Source: Anabaena minutissima FACHB-250 (GTDB lineage Bacteria > Cyanobacteriota > Cyanobacteriia > Cyanobacteriales > Nostocaceae). From it: a DNA stretch of 64,000 bases. The stretch is from positions 62,001-126,000 of the forward strand of contig NZ_JACJRG010000012.1 in NCBI RefSeq assembly GCF_014697125.1. Reading direction: 5' to 3'. The position numbers were made by a program, and so were the translations under genes. The stretch's first letter is position 1, and the number at the start of each line of letters is the position of its first letter. The notes below the pieces were generated by a model, which ran no database searches, was not told the origin of the DNA, and saw only the letters and a list, made by a program, of their open reading frames with translations. Positions 23,594-31,527 of the stretch are shown here, one piece after another.

Positions 23594-25660
23594 TCACGAC
23601 CTAATTTGGCTCTGCTGCACTTGCTGTAACAACTGTTCAAAACTCCCGGCTGAGGGGAGACATTTTAAACCTTGGCAAACTAAACCAACACTATCTGCGG
23701 GTAAATTAGATACGACAGTCAAAACAGCAGCAGGTAAGTATCTGGGAAGCAATAAGTTAATTTGCTCACTAGTGGTGCGAATCAAGGTGCAGTTACGATA
23801 CCAATCGAAAGCGGTGAATAAACTGGGACAGGCTTGGGGTGCTTGCTGCATCACACTATTAAAAGCCTTTAATCCTTGCTCGGCTAAATCTAGATAATGG
23901 AGATCATCGGTGAGTAATGTTAGACGGACTAAGTTAGCGATCGCAATTCCGTTTGCTGATGGTGTAGCATTATCAGCATAACTGCGTTCACGCACAATTA
24001 AATCTTGACTGGCATCACTGGCTGTATTGAAGTAGCCACCTAATTCTACACTCCAGAGAAACTCATTAAATTCTTTTTGGAGAGCGATCGCTTTTTCTAA
24101 CCACAAAGATTGCTGTGGGTTCTGAGTTTGGTGTAAGTCCAGCAATGCTTTAATAAACAAAGCATAATCTTCAGACTGCGCCATTACAGTCGCTTCACCT
24201 TCATAGTTCAGTCTGTGAAAACGCCCGTCTACAAACTGATGCTCCAAAATGAAGTTTGCTGCTTGTGCTGCTATCTCCCAATACTCCGGTTCATGGAATG
24301 CAGCCGCAGCCCTGGCTAAACCAGAAATCATCAGGCTATTCCAACCCACAATCATCTTTGTATCTGTAACTGGAGGAATGCGTCCTGGCCAATTTACAGT
24401 TCTGGCTTCCTGGTTGTCTCGTGCTGGGGGAAAAGTCTGGAGTGCATCAGCCGGAGTCCCATAACGAGCCGTAAACAGTTTACCTAATGCCACTTCTAAA
24501 CTTATACTCAACTGCCCTGCATTGCGCCTTTGTAATACATTTTTACCTTCAAAGTTGCCGTTAGGGGTGACTGTAAACTGTTGTTGTAATTCTGTTAGTT
24601 CTGTTGGTGTTAACAATTGTGCTAGTTCAGCGTCACTCCAAACGTAAAAAGCCCCTTCTTCTGGTTCTTTTTCTCCAGGATTGATAAAATTATCAGCATC
24701 TTGAGCCGCGTAGAAATAACCAGTCGGTGCAGTCATTTCTCTTTGCAGCCATTCAATAGTACCAGATACAGCCCTAGCAAACGCTGGCTCTTGGCTACCT
24801 GCACTCCATAAATTAGCTAGATACTCCACAATTTGACCATTGTCATAGAGCATCTTTTCAAAGTGGGGTACTGTCCACGTGGGATCAACAGTGTAGCGAT
24901 GAAAGCCGCCAGCCACATGGTCATAAATCCCACCCAAAGCTAAATCTAGTCCTCGCTGAAGACAAACTTGTTGACCATCATAGCGAGACTCAAAATTAAA
25001 TCGAGTTCCCTGCAATGCTAATTCTGCATAGGGAATCATCGGGAAACTATTACCGTTACCATGCTGATTTGGCATAATAATGCCTGTGCTAGTTTCCCAA
25101 CCTCGCCGCAGCAATTCCTGTGCTTCAGCTTCCTGTGTAACCTCCCCTTGTAAAACCGCAGAGGTTAAAAGCGATTCTACAATTAAAGCTTTACGTTGGC
25201 GCAAATCCTCTTTTTCTGTATCATAGTAGCGGCGAAGTGCTTGCAGAACTTGCAAAAAGCCAGGACGGTTATAGCGCGGTTCTAAAGGAAAGTAAGTTCC
25301 AGCATAAAACGGGACTAAGTCTTCTGGTGACAAAAATACATTTAAAGGCCAACCCCCTTGACCGCTCATCATCTGCAAGGTCTGCATATAAATGCTATCG
25401 ATATCTGGTCTTTCTTCCCGGTCTACTTTGATAGGCAAGAAATTAGCATTCATATACTCAGCTACAGCTTGGTCAGAAAAAGCCTCACCTTCCATGACAG
25501 TACACCAGTGACAACTGGAGTAACCAATCGACAGAAAAATTGGTTTATCTTCTGCCCTAGCTGCTGCAAGAGCATCATCACACCAAGACCACCAATCAAT
25601 AGGGTTTTCGGCGTGTTTGCGGAGGTAAAGACTCTGGGCTTGGGCCAGGCGATTAGTCAT
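23594..25660 (-). CDS. YyaL/SSP411-type thioredoxin domain protein (DUF255)
   Basis: A 688-residue protein of the DUF255 family (bacterial YyaL, animal SSP411/SPATA20). The N-terminal thioredoxin-like domain (about 1-165) opens with MTNRLAQAQSLYLRKHAENP and carries FLSIGYSSCHWCTVMEGEAF near 43-62; the conserved pair sits in SCHWC. SGQGGWPLNVFLSPE near 98 is the second hallmark. The rest is an alpha/alpha toroid like glycoside hydrolases and epimerases, with HVAGGFHRYTVDPTWTVPHF near 250. The family is conserved widely, but the reaction is still unknown. The start at 25660 gives the standard family N-terminus. Cytoplasmic, no signal peptide. Confidence 0.9.
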   Translation of the reverse strand: MTNRLAQAQSLYLRKHAENPIDWWSWCDDALAAARAEDKPIFLSIGYSSCHWCTVMEGEAFSDQAVAEYMNANFLPIKVDREERPDIDSIYMQTLQMMSGQGGWPLNVFLSPEDLVPFYAGTYFPLEPRYNRPGFLQVLQALRRYYDTEKEDLRQRKALIVESLLTSAVLQGEVTQEAEAQELLRRGWETSTGIIMPNQHGNGNSFPMIPYAELALQGTRFNFESRYDGQQVCLQRGLDLALGGIYDHVAGGFHRYTVDPTWTVPHFEKMLYDNGQIVEYLANLWSAGSQEPAFARAVSGTIEWLQREMTAPTGYFYAAQDADNFINPGEKEPEEGAFYVWSDAELAQLLTPTELTELQQQFTVTPNGNFEGKNVLQRRNAGQLSISLEVALGKLFTARYGTPADALQTFPPARDNQEARTVNWPGRIPPVTDTKMIVGWNSLMISGLARAAAAFHEPEYWEIAAQAANFILEHQFVDGRFHRLNYEGEATVMAQSEDYALFIKALLDLHQTQNPQQSLWLEKAIALQKEFNEFLWSVELGGYFNTASDASQDLIVRERSYADNATPSANGIAIANLVRLTLLTDDLHYLDLAEQGLKAFNSVMQQAPQACPSLFTAFDWYRNCTLIRTTSEQINLLLPRYLPAAVLTVVSNLPADSVGLVCQGLKCLPSAGSFEQLLQQVQQSQIRS

Positions 25661-25813
25661 GGTTTAGGTGCAGATAGTTGCCTTATTTGCCCAGTCTATC
25701 TGCTACTAGTCTTGATCTCAATGCCTAAATATATATCTTTTAAGAAATACAGGTGATAGGTGACAGGAGACAGCTAATCGGTAAATGACCCTAATTAGAT
25801 TAGTAAAAGATTG

Positions 25814-25969
25814 TTAATGGCGAGAACGCAATAACATACTAATCATTTGCACAGGTGTTTCTGTTGAAGGTAAAATCGTCCTTGATTGAAGTCGAGTATT
25901 GGGGCTAAGTCCTGCAATCACATGGAGTAAGAAAGTGATGATGGCGGCTTGCACAAGTCTTTTTGGCAT
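25814..25969 (-). CDS. Small 51-residue protein with N-terminal hydrophobic helix
   Basis: A short ORF absent from standard length cut-offs. The ATG at 25969 is preceded by AAGGAGACCTGCC, an excellent ribosome binding site with good spacing. The product begins MPKRLVQAAIITFLLHVIAG, a short basic start and a hydrophobic segment like a signal peptide or membrane anchor, then a polar tail ending MISMLLRSRH. I do not recognise the family. A secreted signalling peptide such as PatS/PatX is conceivable, but there is no RGSGR-like pentapeptide. Support rests on the start signal and composition. Confidence 0.55.
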   Translation of the reverse strand: MPKRLVQAAIITFLLHVIAGLSPNTRLQSRTILPSTETPVQMISMLLRSRH

Positions 25970-26346
25970 GGCAGGTCTCCTTCAGTTGATAACATTTATT
26001 TAGTAAAATTTGCGAGTCTAACTACACCCTGTACTTTTGGTTTACCGGATTGGCTAGAAATAAACGGTATCATTACTGATACGCTAAATAAATTAACAAA
26101 TGACTGTCTAGAAATTTGGTATACCAGCAGCGTTATCTTTCTAGACGTACTTCTACTATAAAAAGTGCCTGTAGGGATTTTTCCCATCTATCTCAACACA
26201 GAAGAAATCAATTCGCCTTAAATTTAGGAGAAGCATTGGACTACTGATGATAAAATCTATGCCCTACTGATTTATATTGAAGTCATTCCGGAAACACTAG
26301 GCAAGTAAGAGAAACTTAATATAATGACTAACTCAGTAACCAGCTC
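25970..26346. other. Intergenic region between the small gene and the kinase
   Basis: About 375 bases without supported coding; a plus-strand reading frame of 70 codons from 25949 starts inside the small gene and has no start signal. The region must hold the leftward promoter of the small gene and the rightward promoter of the kinase. I see no clear operators. Confidence 0.4.
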
Positions 26347-28032
26347 ATGAGCCACCACATGATCGGTAAAGTACTGCAAGCACGCTACCAAATTATCCAA
26401 AGCCTGGGTGCAGGGGTATTCGGACAAACATACCTAGCTGTAGATATCAACTACCCACACACACCTAAATGTGTAGTTAAACAACTTAAGGTTAACAGTT
26501 TGCACCCTAGCTACCTCGACACCATCAGATTACGTTTTCTGACGGAAACCTCAACCCTCAAACGCCTAGGAACTAACGCCCAAATTCCCGAATTTATCGC
26601 TTGTTTTGAGGAAAATGAGCGGTTTTATTTGGTACAAGAATATATTGCAGGTCATTCCTTAACGGCGGAACTACCCATTAGTCAACAGTGGGGATGTCTG
26701 TGGAGTGAGGAGGAAGTCATGGCATTTTTAGAGGATGCTTTAGGAATTTTAGAATTTGTTCACTCTCAAGGTGTCATCCATTGCGATATTAAACCAGAAA
26801 ATATTATTAGGCGTGCTATTAACGGCAAGTTAGTCTTGATTGACTTTGGTTCTATCCAATCAATCAATTTTGGCATGGATGGCGACTTATCGATTTATCA
26901 AGCTCCTACTACTTCCTTGGGTTACATCCCGCCTGAGCAATTTATCGGTCAAACTCAGCCCAATAGTGATATTTATGCTTTGGGGATGATTGCAATACAG
27001 GCTTTAACTGGCTTAGAACCACTGCAATTAAAAGTAGATGCTCAAACTAATGAGATGATTTGGCGTTCTCCTCATACGCCAGTTAGTGATTACCTAGCGG
27101 CTATCCTGAGCCAGATGATCCGCTATAATCATCAAGAGCGTTTCGAGTCTGCGGCTGACGTGTTGCGTGTGCTGAGACAAATGGTGTGGGAAACTACACT
27201 TGCACATTGTCCTCCAACACCAAAGAGTGAAGAGACTCAAGCAGAACCAACTTCAGCATCATCGCCACTATTAACAGGAATTAAAGTCGGATTGGCGGTA
27301 AATTCCTTATTAATGGGAGTCGGCACTTATTCTTTATTACACAGTGCGCCGACCCATAGCGAAACAGATATTTTATATAAAGCCACAAAACAATATCAAG
27401 CTGGGGATTTACAAGAGGCGATCGCACTTGCTAAATCGATTCCATCTTATAGTAATGTTTATCCAGACGCTCAAGCCACTATCGAAACCTGGCAACAGCA
27501 ATGGCGAGTAGCTGCACAACAATATTCCGTAGCTGAACAGGCTTTGGTTGATGGGAAATGGTCGGATGTGATTAAAGTAGCTAACGAAGTCCCTGATATT
27601 TTATATTGGCAAGTCAAAGTTAATCAGTTAACACAACAAGCCAAGGGGAATATCGAAGCGCAAACACAAAAATTATTAGCTAAAGCCTACGCCAAAGCCG
27701 AAGCCAGAGATTTTTCCACCGCATTAGAATATCTGCGCCAAATTCCCCAGGAAAGTACAGCTGGGGCCTTGGTACAAAAAAAATTAGTCGAATACAATCA
27801 AAAACGCCAAGTTAGAGCCGCCTACTTTTTACATCAAGCTCGCAAACAAGCATCTGTTGGTAACTTTGATCATGCGGTGAATTTTCTCCGTAAAATTCCC
27901 AAAGATACACCTGTATATGCTCAAGCTCAAGTCAAGCTGAATGAGTACAGCCAAAAGCTACGTCCTCAAAACCAAAACCAAAGCCAAAACTTAGCCTACA
28001 GCGTTTTTTCTTCGACTCAAAACAATCAATAA
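26347..28032 (+). CDS. Ser/Thr protein kinase with membrane helix and C-terminal TPR-like repeats
   Basis: A 561-residue Hanks-type kinase. The glycine loop GAGVFGQTYLAVD is near 21-33, ATP lysine in CVVKQLKV near 46, catalytic loop HCDIKPENII near 145 (Cys replaces the Arg of HRD), magnesium loop DFGSIQ near 166 and PPEQFIG near 195. The HCD variant is common in cyanobacterial kinases that need no activation-loop phosphorylation. A membrane helix (VGLAVNSLLMGVGTYSLL) near 318-336 divides the cytoplasmic kinase from an outside region with three similar helical repeats (YQAGDLQEAIALAKSIP, AEARDFSTALEYLRQIP and ASVGNFDHAVNFLRKIP). These look like a TPR-type sensor. The tail is Asn/Gln-rich. Confidence 0.9.
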   Translation: MSHHMIGKVLQARYQIIQSLGAGVFGQTYLAVDINYPHTPKCVVKQLKVNSLHPSYLDTIRLRFLTETSTLKRLGTNAQIPEFIACFEENERFYLVQEYIAGHSLTAELPISQQWGCLWSEEEVMAFLEDALGILEFVHSQGVIHCDIKPENIIRRAINGKLVLIDFGSIQSINFGMDGDLSIYQAPTTSLGYIPPEQFIGQTQPNSDIYALGMIAIQALTGLEPLQLKVDAQTNEMIWRSPHTPVSDYLAAILSQMIRYNHQERFESAADVLRVLRQMVWETTLAHCPPTPKSEETQAEPTSASSPLLTGIKVGLAVNSLLMGVGTYSLLHSAPTHSETDILYKATKQYQAGDLQEAIALAKSIPSYSNVYPDAQATIETWQQQWRVAAQQYSVAEQALVDGKWSDVIKVANEVPDILYWQVKVNQLTQQAKGNIEAQTQKLLAKAYAKAEARDFSTALEYLRQIPQESTAGALVQKKLVEYNQKRQVRAAYFLHQARKQASVGNFDHAVNFLRKIPKDTPVYAQAQVKLNEYSQKLRPQNQNQSQNLAYSVFSSTQNNQ

Positions 28033-28071
28033 TATGGTGAGTGAACACCACTTAACCCTTACTCAGCACCG

Positions 28072-28134
28072 GCTAAACGCCGCGCTACCGCTAACATTAC
28101 TCATTACTCAGCACTCAGCACTCAGCACTCATCA
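28072..28134. repeat. Dispersed GC-rich repeat with CAGCACT tract
   Basis: A minus-strand copy of the GC-rich repeat lies at 28072-28095, followed by CAGCACT units up to about 28134. The tract runs through the stop codon of the neighbouring minus-strand gene, whose last residues (MMSAEC) are translated from repeat sequence. Confidence 0.85.
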
Positions 28135-28759
28135 TTAATCCTTGTTTATAAGCTTTTCGGAGAGCGATCGCTTCTGCTACTATTTGTTGAGCAGTTAATC
28201 CTTCTTCATCCATCATTGCTTGCAAGGTAGTACCAGTTTGCTCTGATTCTTCGTGAATTGGGGGAATTTGGCAATATCTCCCACCATTCTTTAACCGCCG
28301 CCAAATACTGAGTTTTTCAGCTTTTTTAGCTTTTGGTGTACGCTGTTTTTTAATCAGCGATCGCACAGTTTCTTGGTTAATTATACTTAGATCAAGCAGT
28401 CTATCTAGCACTGGTTGATACTGCTTACTTCTTTCTGCTAGTTGATAGATAGTTCTTGGCTCAACTTGAGCAAAATCTTGCGGTTCAAACTTCCCAAAAG
28501 CGGCGGCAATCTTCAAATACTTCTTTTCTTCACCTTGCCAACCTTGATCTAAAAGTAGCTTTCTATACTCTCTTAGCGATAAATGACGTTTTTGCTCTGC
28601 CAACCAAAAAGCATGATGCAAAATCGTCTTTGTGACATCAGTCAGAGTTTGAAAAGAAAAATTTTCAGTCGCATCAGGCTGTTCTGGAGTGTATTGCTCA
28701 AACTTGTGTGACTTAACTGGAGTTGCAGTTACACTTTGCCTTGATGTCATCATAGTCAT
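28115..28759 (-). CDS. Hypothetical protein, 214 residues
   Basis: I do not recognise a family. The protein is soluble, charged and mostly helical, with FQTLTDVTKTILHHAFWLAE near residue 36, KKYLKIAAAFGKFEPQDFAQ near 80 and a basic stretch KKQRTPKAKKAEKLSIWRRL near 138. The C-terminal segment LQAMMDEEGLTAQQIVAEAIALRKAY looks like a helix-turn-helix-like element. The last six residues come from the CAGCACT repeat, so the native stop may have been replaced. It converges with the kinase gene, with the repeat between. Basic character suggests nucleic acid contact, which is a weak inference. Confidence 0.6.
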   Translation of the reverse strand: MTMMTSRQSVTATPVKSHKFEQYTPEQPDATENFSFQTLTDVTKTILHHAFWLAEQKRHLSLREYRKLLLDQGWQGEEKKYLKIAAAFGKFEPQDFAQVEPRTIYQLAERSKQYQPVLDRLLDLSIINQETVRSLIKKQRTPKAKKAEKLSIWRRLKNGGRYCQIPPIHEESEQTGTTLQAMMDEEGLTAQQIVAEAIALRKAYKQGLMMSAEC

Positions 28760-29204
28760 GATCTCACAGTAGGGTTTTTCCTATAGGCAATACAACTTGG
28801 ATTGGTAGATATGATTCTCCACCAACTAGATGTCATCGCCAAGAATAAAAATCTCTTTGGTACAATTGTACTATAAATTTCCAGAAAAAACCATTACTCT
28901 CAACAAACCCCTTGCTAAAGTAGAGCGGCCATAATTATCTTTGTTGGGCAAGGTTCAAAAATCTCAAAGTAACTTTGCTGTCAATGGACTAGAGGTAGTT
29001 CGGAGTTACTTTTTTACTAGTTTAGGGAACTCTATTAACACGGTTCAGTTACCAATAGTCTTAGTAGTATGTTGCTGCCACCAGTGCAGAGAAATCAATG
29101 CAGTTAATGTATTGGTTTAACAAGTGTTGTCATAACTACCAACTTTAGTCTATGGACTTGTCTGAACTGTATTGTCATCCCATTTCTGGTTTTAAGGATT
29201 ACTT
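28760..29204. other. Intergenic region with a perfect 12-bp palindrome
   Basis: No ORF is supported in these 445 bases between two divergent genes. GTACAATTGTAC at 28860-28871 is a perfect palindrome followed by TATAAAT, so it could be an operator beside a promoter. AAGGATTACTT at the right end is the ribosome binding region of the next gene. Confidence 0.45.
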
Positions 29205-30509
29205 ATGGATAAATCAATTATTCAGTTGGTTGACGAGTTATCAACTGATAACATTACCGTTAAAGTTTTAAAGGCTGTCGATTATATAGCTCCAAGTCAA
29301 TGGAACAATTTGGTGGGCTTTGACAATAGTATCCGTGCCATTACAGGAGAAACTGATACCAAGGTAATCCAGAAAATTCGGGAGCGTGCTGTTGCTTTAT
29401 ATCAAGATCCTCAACAGGGCTATCAGAGTGTAATCAAACTTTATCAAACAATTGATAAAGCAGACACAGCTATGGCGGCGGCGGCTTTAGCTAACAAAGT
29501 CGGTGAAAAAATTGCTTTTCTTTCTTTTCTCAGCAATATTACACCCAAAGCAGACCTTACCCAGACAATTGATTTGGTGTTGAAAATTGCTATTGAAATC
29601 ATCGCTTTTTGCAAACTCAATGGCATTCCTCAACCGAACCCCCAAGAGTTTGCCAAGTCTTTAACCAACAACTATCAAGATGCCTCCCTCATGCGGATGG
29701 TAGCTCTAGTTTGCCTAGACGGCATTCTGCCATTAGGCCCCGACTTCCTCAACAAAATCAACGAACTGATTAGTGTCACTGATGCTAGTCAAATAGCTCA
29801 AAACCCAGTTTTTTCAGCCATCAACACCTCTCTACCTGGCAATAATCCCACTGAGAAACTTGGTTTTCTTACTCAAGGTTTCAACTCTGTGCAAGGCTGG
29901 ATTGGTAACTTAGTATCCAAGACAGGTGTAACTCCACAATCAATTTTTAGTAGTTTGGGTAATTTTATTCAGATTGCTGATGATAATCTAGACTTTGTAG
30001 CTGCATTTCTCGATCAAAGTACCAATTACTATGAGCATACAGGGATTCAAACTGTGGCTTGCAGTTTGATTAAGCAAGCCCATATTTTAGTTAAACAGGA
30101 AATTCAACAAGAAGAACAATCATCAGTCAAAGATATCTCATCTGCTGTCAAGGTTGATAACGATCAGTATGCACTAGGCAAAACAGTAGAAGTATGGGAT
30201 GGAGAGGAAGAGGATTGGTATTCTGGAACTATTGAGAAAGTCAAAGAGAACGAATACTTTATTCATTACGCTGGTTACGGTTCATCCCATGATGAATGGA
30301 TTGGCTCAGATGACATTCGTACCCGCGATAAAGCCTCATCCGATGATAATGGATATGCCGTAGGTCTAAAGGTCAAAGTTTGGGATGAGGAGAATGAGGA
30401 TTGGTATTCTGCAACTATCGATAAAATCCAAGGTCAGCAATACTTCGTACATTACCTTGATTATGACTCATCCTATGATGAATGGGTTGATCTAGAAGAA
30501 ATTTGCTAA
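29205..30509 (+). CDS. Protein with two C-terminal Tudor-knot/Agenet-like repeats
   Basis: A 434-residue protein. The first 310 residues are a helical region I do not recognise; one segment (DASLMRMVALVCLDGILPLG) faintly recalls TerB-like helices. The last 115 residues hold two copies of a small beta-barrel: VEVWDGEEEDWYSGTIEKVKE followed by YFIHYAGYGSSHDEWI near 325-365, and KVWDEENEDWYSATIDKI followed by YFVHYLDYDSSYDEWVDLEEI near 392-432. The pattern W..W(Y/F)...I......VHY......DEW is that of Tudor-knot (MRG/Tip60-type) domains, common in eukaryotic chromatin proteins and scarce in bacteria. It may read nucleic acid or peptide marks. AAGGATTACTT precedes the ATG. Confidence 0.75.
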   Translation: MDKSIIQLVDELSTDNITVKVLKAVDYIAPSQWNNLVGFDNSIRAITGETDTKVIQKIRERAVALYQDPQQGYQSVIKLYQTIDKADTAMAAAALANKVGEKIAFLSFLSNITPKADLTQTIDLVLKIAIEIIAFCKLNGIPQPNPQEFAKSLTNNYQDASLMRMVALVCLDGILPLGPDFLNKINELISVTDASQIAQNPVFSAINTSLPGNNPTEKLGFLTQGFNSVQGWIGNLVSKTGVTPQSIFSSLGNFIQIADDNLDFVAAFLDQSTNYYEHTGIQTVACSLIKQAHILVKQEIQQEEQSSVKDISSAVKVDNDQYALGKTVEVWDGEEEDWYSGTIEKVKENEYFIHYAGYGSSHDEWIGSDDIRTRDKASSDDNGYAVGLKVKVWDEENEDWYSATIDKIQGQQYFVHYLDYDSSYDEWVDLEEIC

Positions 30510-30632
30510 CTACCAAGATGAAAAAGACGTAGTATTGCTACGTCTCTACAAGGTTTTTGGGTAACGCATATTTCATTTCCAAAGTGCGCTCACCTACGGT
30601 GGGCAGGTACGCTATCCCTCCAAAGTTATCTC

Positions 30633-30680
30633 AAAATAACTGGCTAATAGCCAAATTCCCAGCTATTAGCCAGTTATTTT
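30633..30680. terminator. Bidirectional terminator, 19-bp perfect stem
   Basis: AAAATAACTGGCTAATAGC at 30633-30651 is perfectly complementary to 30662-30680, with a 10-base loop. The ends are A-rich and T-rich on both sides, so it should stop the Tudor-knot gene from the left and the cox operon from the right. Confidence 0.9.
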
Positions 30681-30706
30681 ATATTCTGCTGGAAGATTGA
30701 TCAGTT

Positions 30707-31321
30707 CTACTGCCAGACGTAGAGCATGAGAAACAAAACAATCCAAATAATATCGACAAAGTGCCAGAACAAAGAAGTGGCATTTACACCGAAGTGACCT
30801 GTATCGTAATTGCCAGGAATAAACGATCGCACGAGAACCATCAACTGTAATAAAATACCAGTGAAAACGTGCAAACCGTGGAAACCTGTTAACAGGTAGA
30901 ACATCCCGCCAAATGTGCCAGAAGTAAAACCAAATTCTAGGTTGCTCCATTCAATAGCCTGTCCCACCAAAAAGTAGCCACCCATAACTATTGTTGTGGA
31001 CAAAAAGATACGAAATAATCGTAAATCGTGGCGTTTGAGGGCAACTTCTGCCAAATAAATCACAAAGCTACTAGCAACCAACACAACAGTATTAATTGTT
31101 GGCTCTTTAACTTCTAAACCAGAAATACCAGGCGGTAACCAGTTAGGTGTTGTAATTTTGTAGACAATATAACCAGCGAAAAAGCTTAAGAAAATTACAC
31201 TTTCAGACAACAAGAACACAATAAAACCAAACATCTTATTGCCTTCTTCGTCGTGGCCGTGTTCGCCACCTGTGTGATGCAACGGTTGTTGCAATTCATC
31301 TGAAACAATAGAGCTATCCAT
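30707..31321 (-). CDS. coxC: Terminal oxidase subunit III (ARTO-type cox operon)
   Basis: A 204-residue membrane subunit with five helices. LTGFHGLHVFTGILLQLM near 132-150 and HFVDIIWIVLFLMLYVW at the C-terminus are the classic subunit III signatures. It stabilises the catalytic subunit and its proton uptake. It is the last gene of the coxB-coxA-coxC unit, about 200 bases after coxA; that gap contains no gene but has a T-rich stretch and a TCGTCTGGAAAC segment. The bidirectional terminator follows. With the features of coxB and coxA, it belongs to the alternative (ARTO, cox3-type) oxidase, which in Anabaena is associated with heterocysts. Confidence 0.92.
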   Translation of the reverse strand: MDSSIVSDELQQPLHHTGGEHGHDEEGNKMFGFIVFLLSESVIFLSFFAGYIVYKITTPNWLPPGISGLEVKEPTINTVVLVASSFVIYLAEVALKRHDLRLFRIFLSTTIVMGGYFLVGQAIEWSNLEFGFTSGTFGGMFYLLTGFHGLHVFTGILLQLMVLVRSFIPGNYDTGHFGVNATSLFWHFVDIIWIVLFLMLYVWQ

Positions 31322-31527
31322 TGGTGTAATTATTAGTTGTGTGCTGTAAGTTCTGTTAGTGCATTAGATGTAGTAGTAGATCCATGTTGGGTTTCCCTTT
31401 GCTGAACCCAACCTACAATTCGGCGTTGCATCATCTTAATCATGTCAGTCCAGAGTTTTGTTAGGGAAACACCAGACAAAAAGACACTCGTCTTCTCGTC
31501 TGGAAACTCTTCCTTAATTGCATCTCC

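Noticed and set aside
25814..25969. PatS/PatX heterocyst-inhibitor peptide
   Set aside because: The small product has a signal-like helix but no RGSGR-type pentapeptide.
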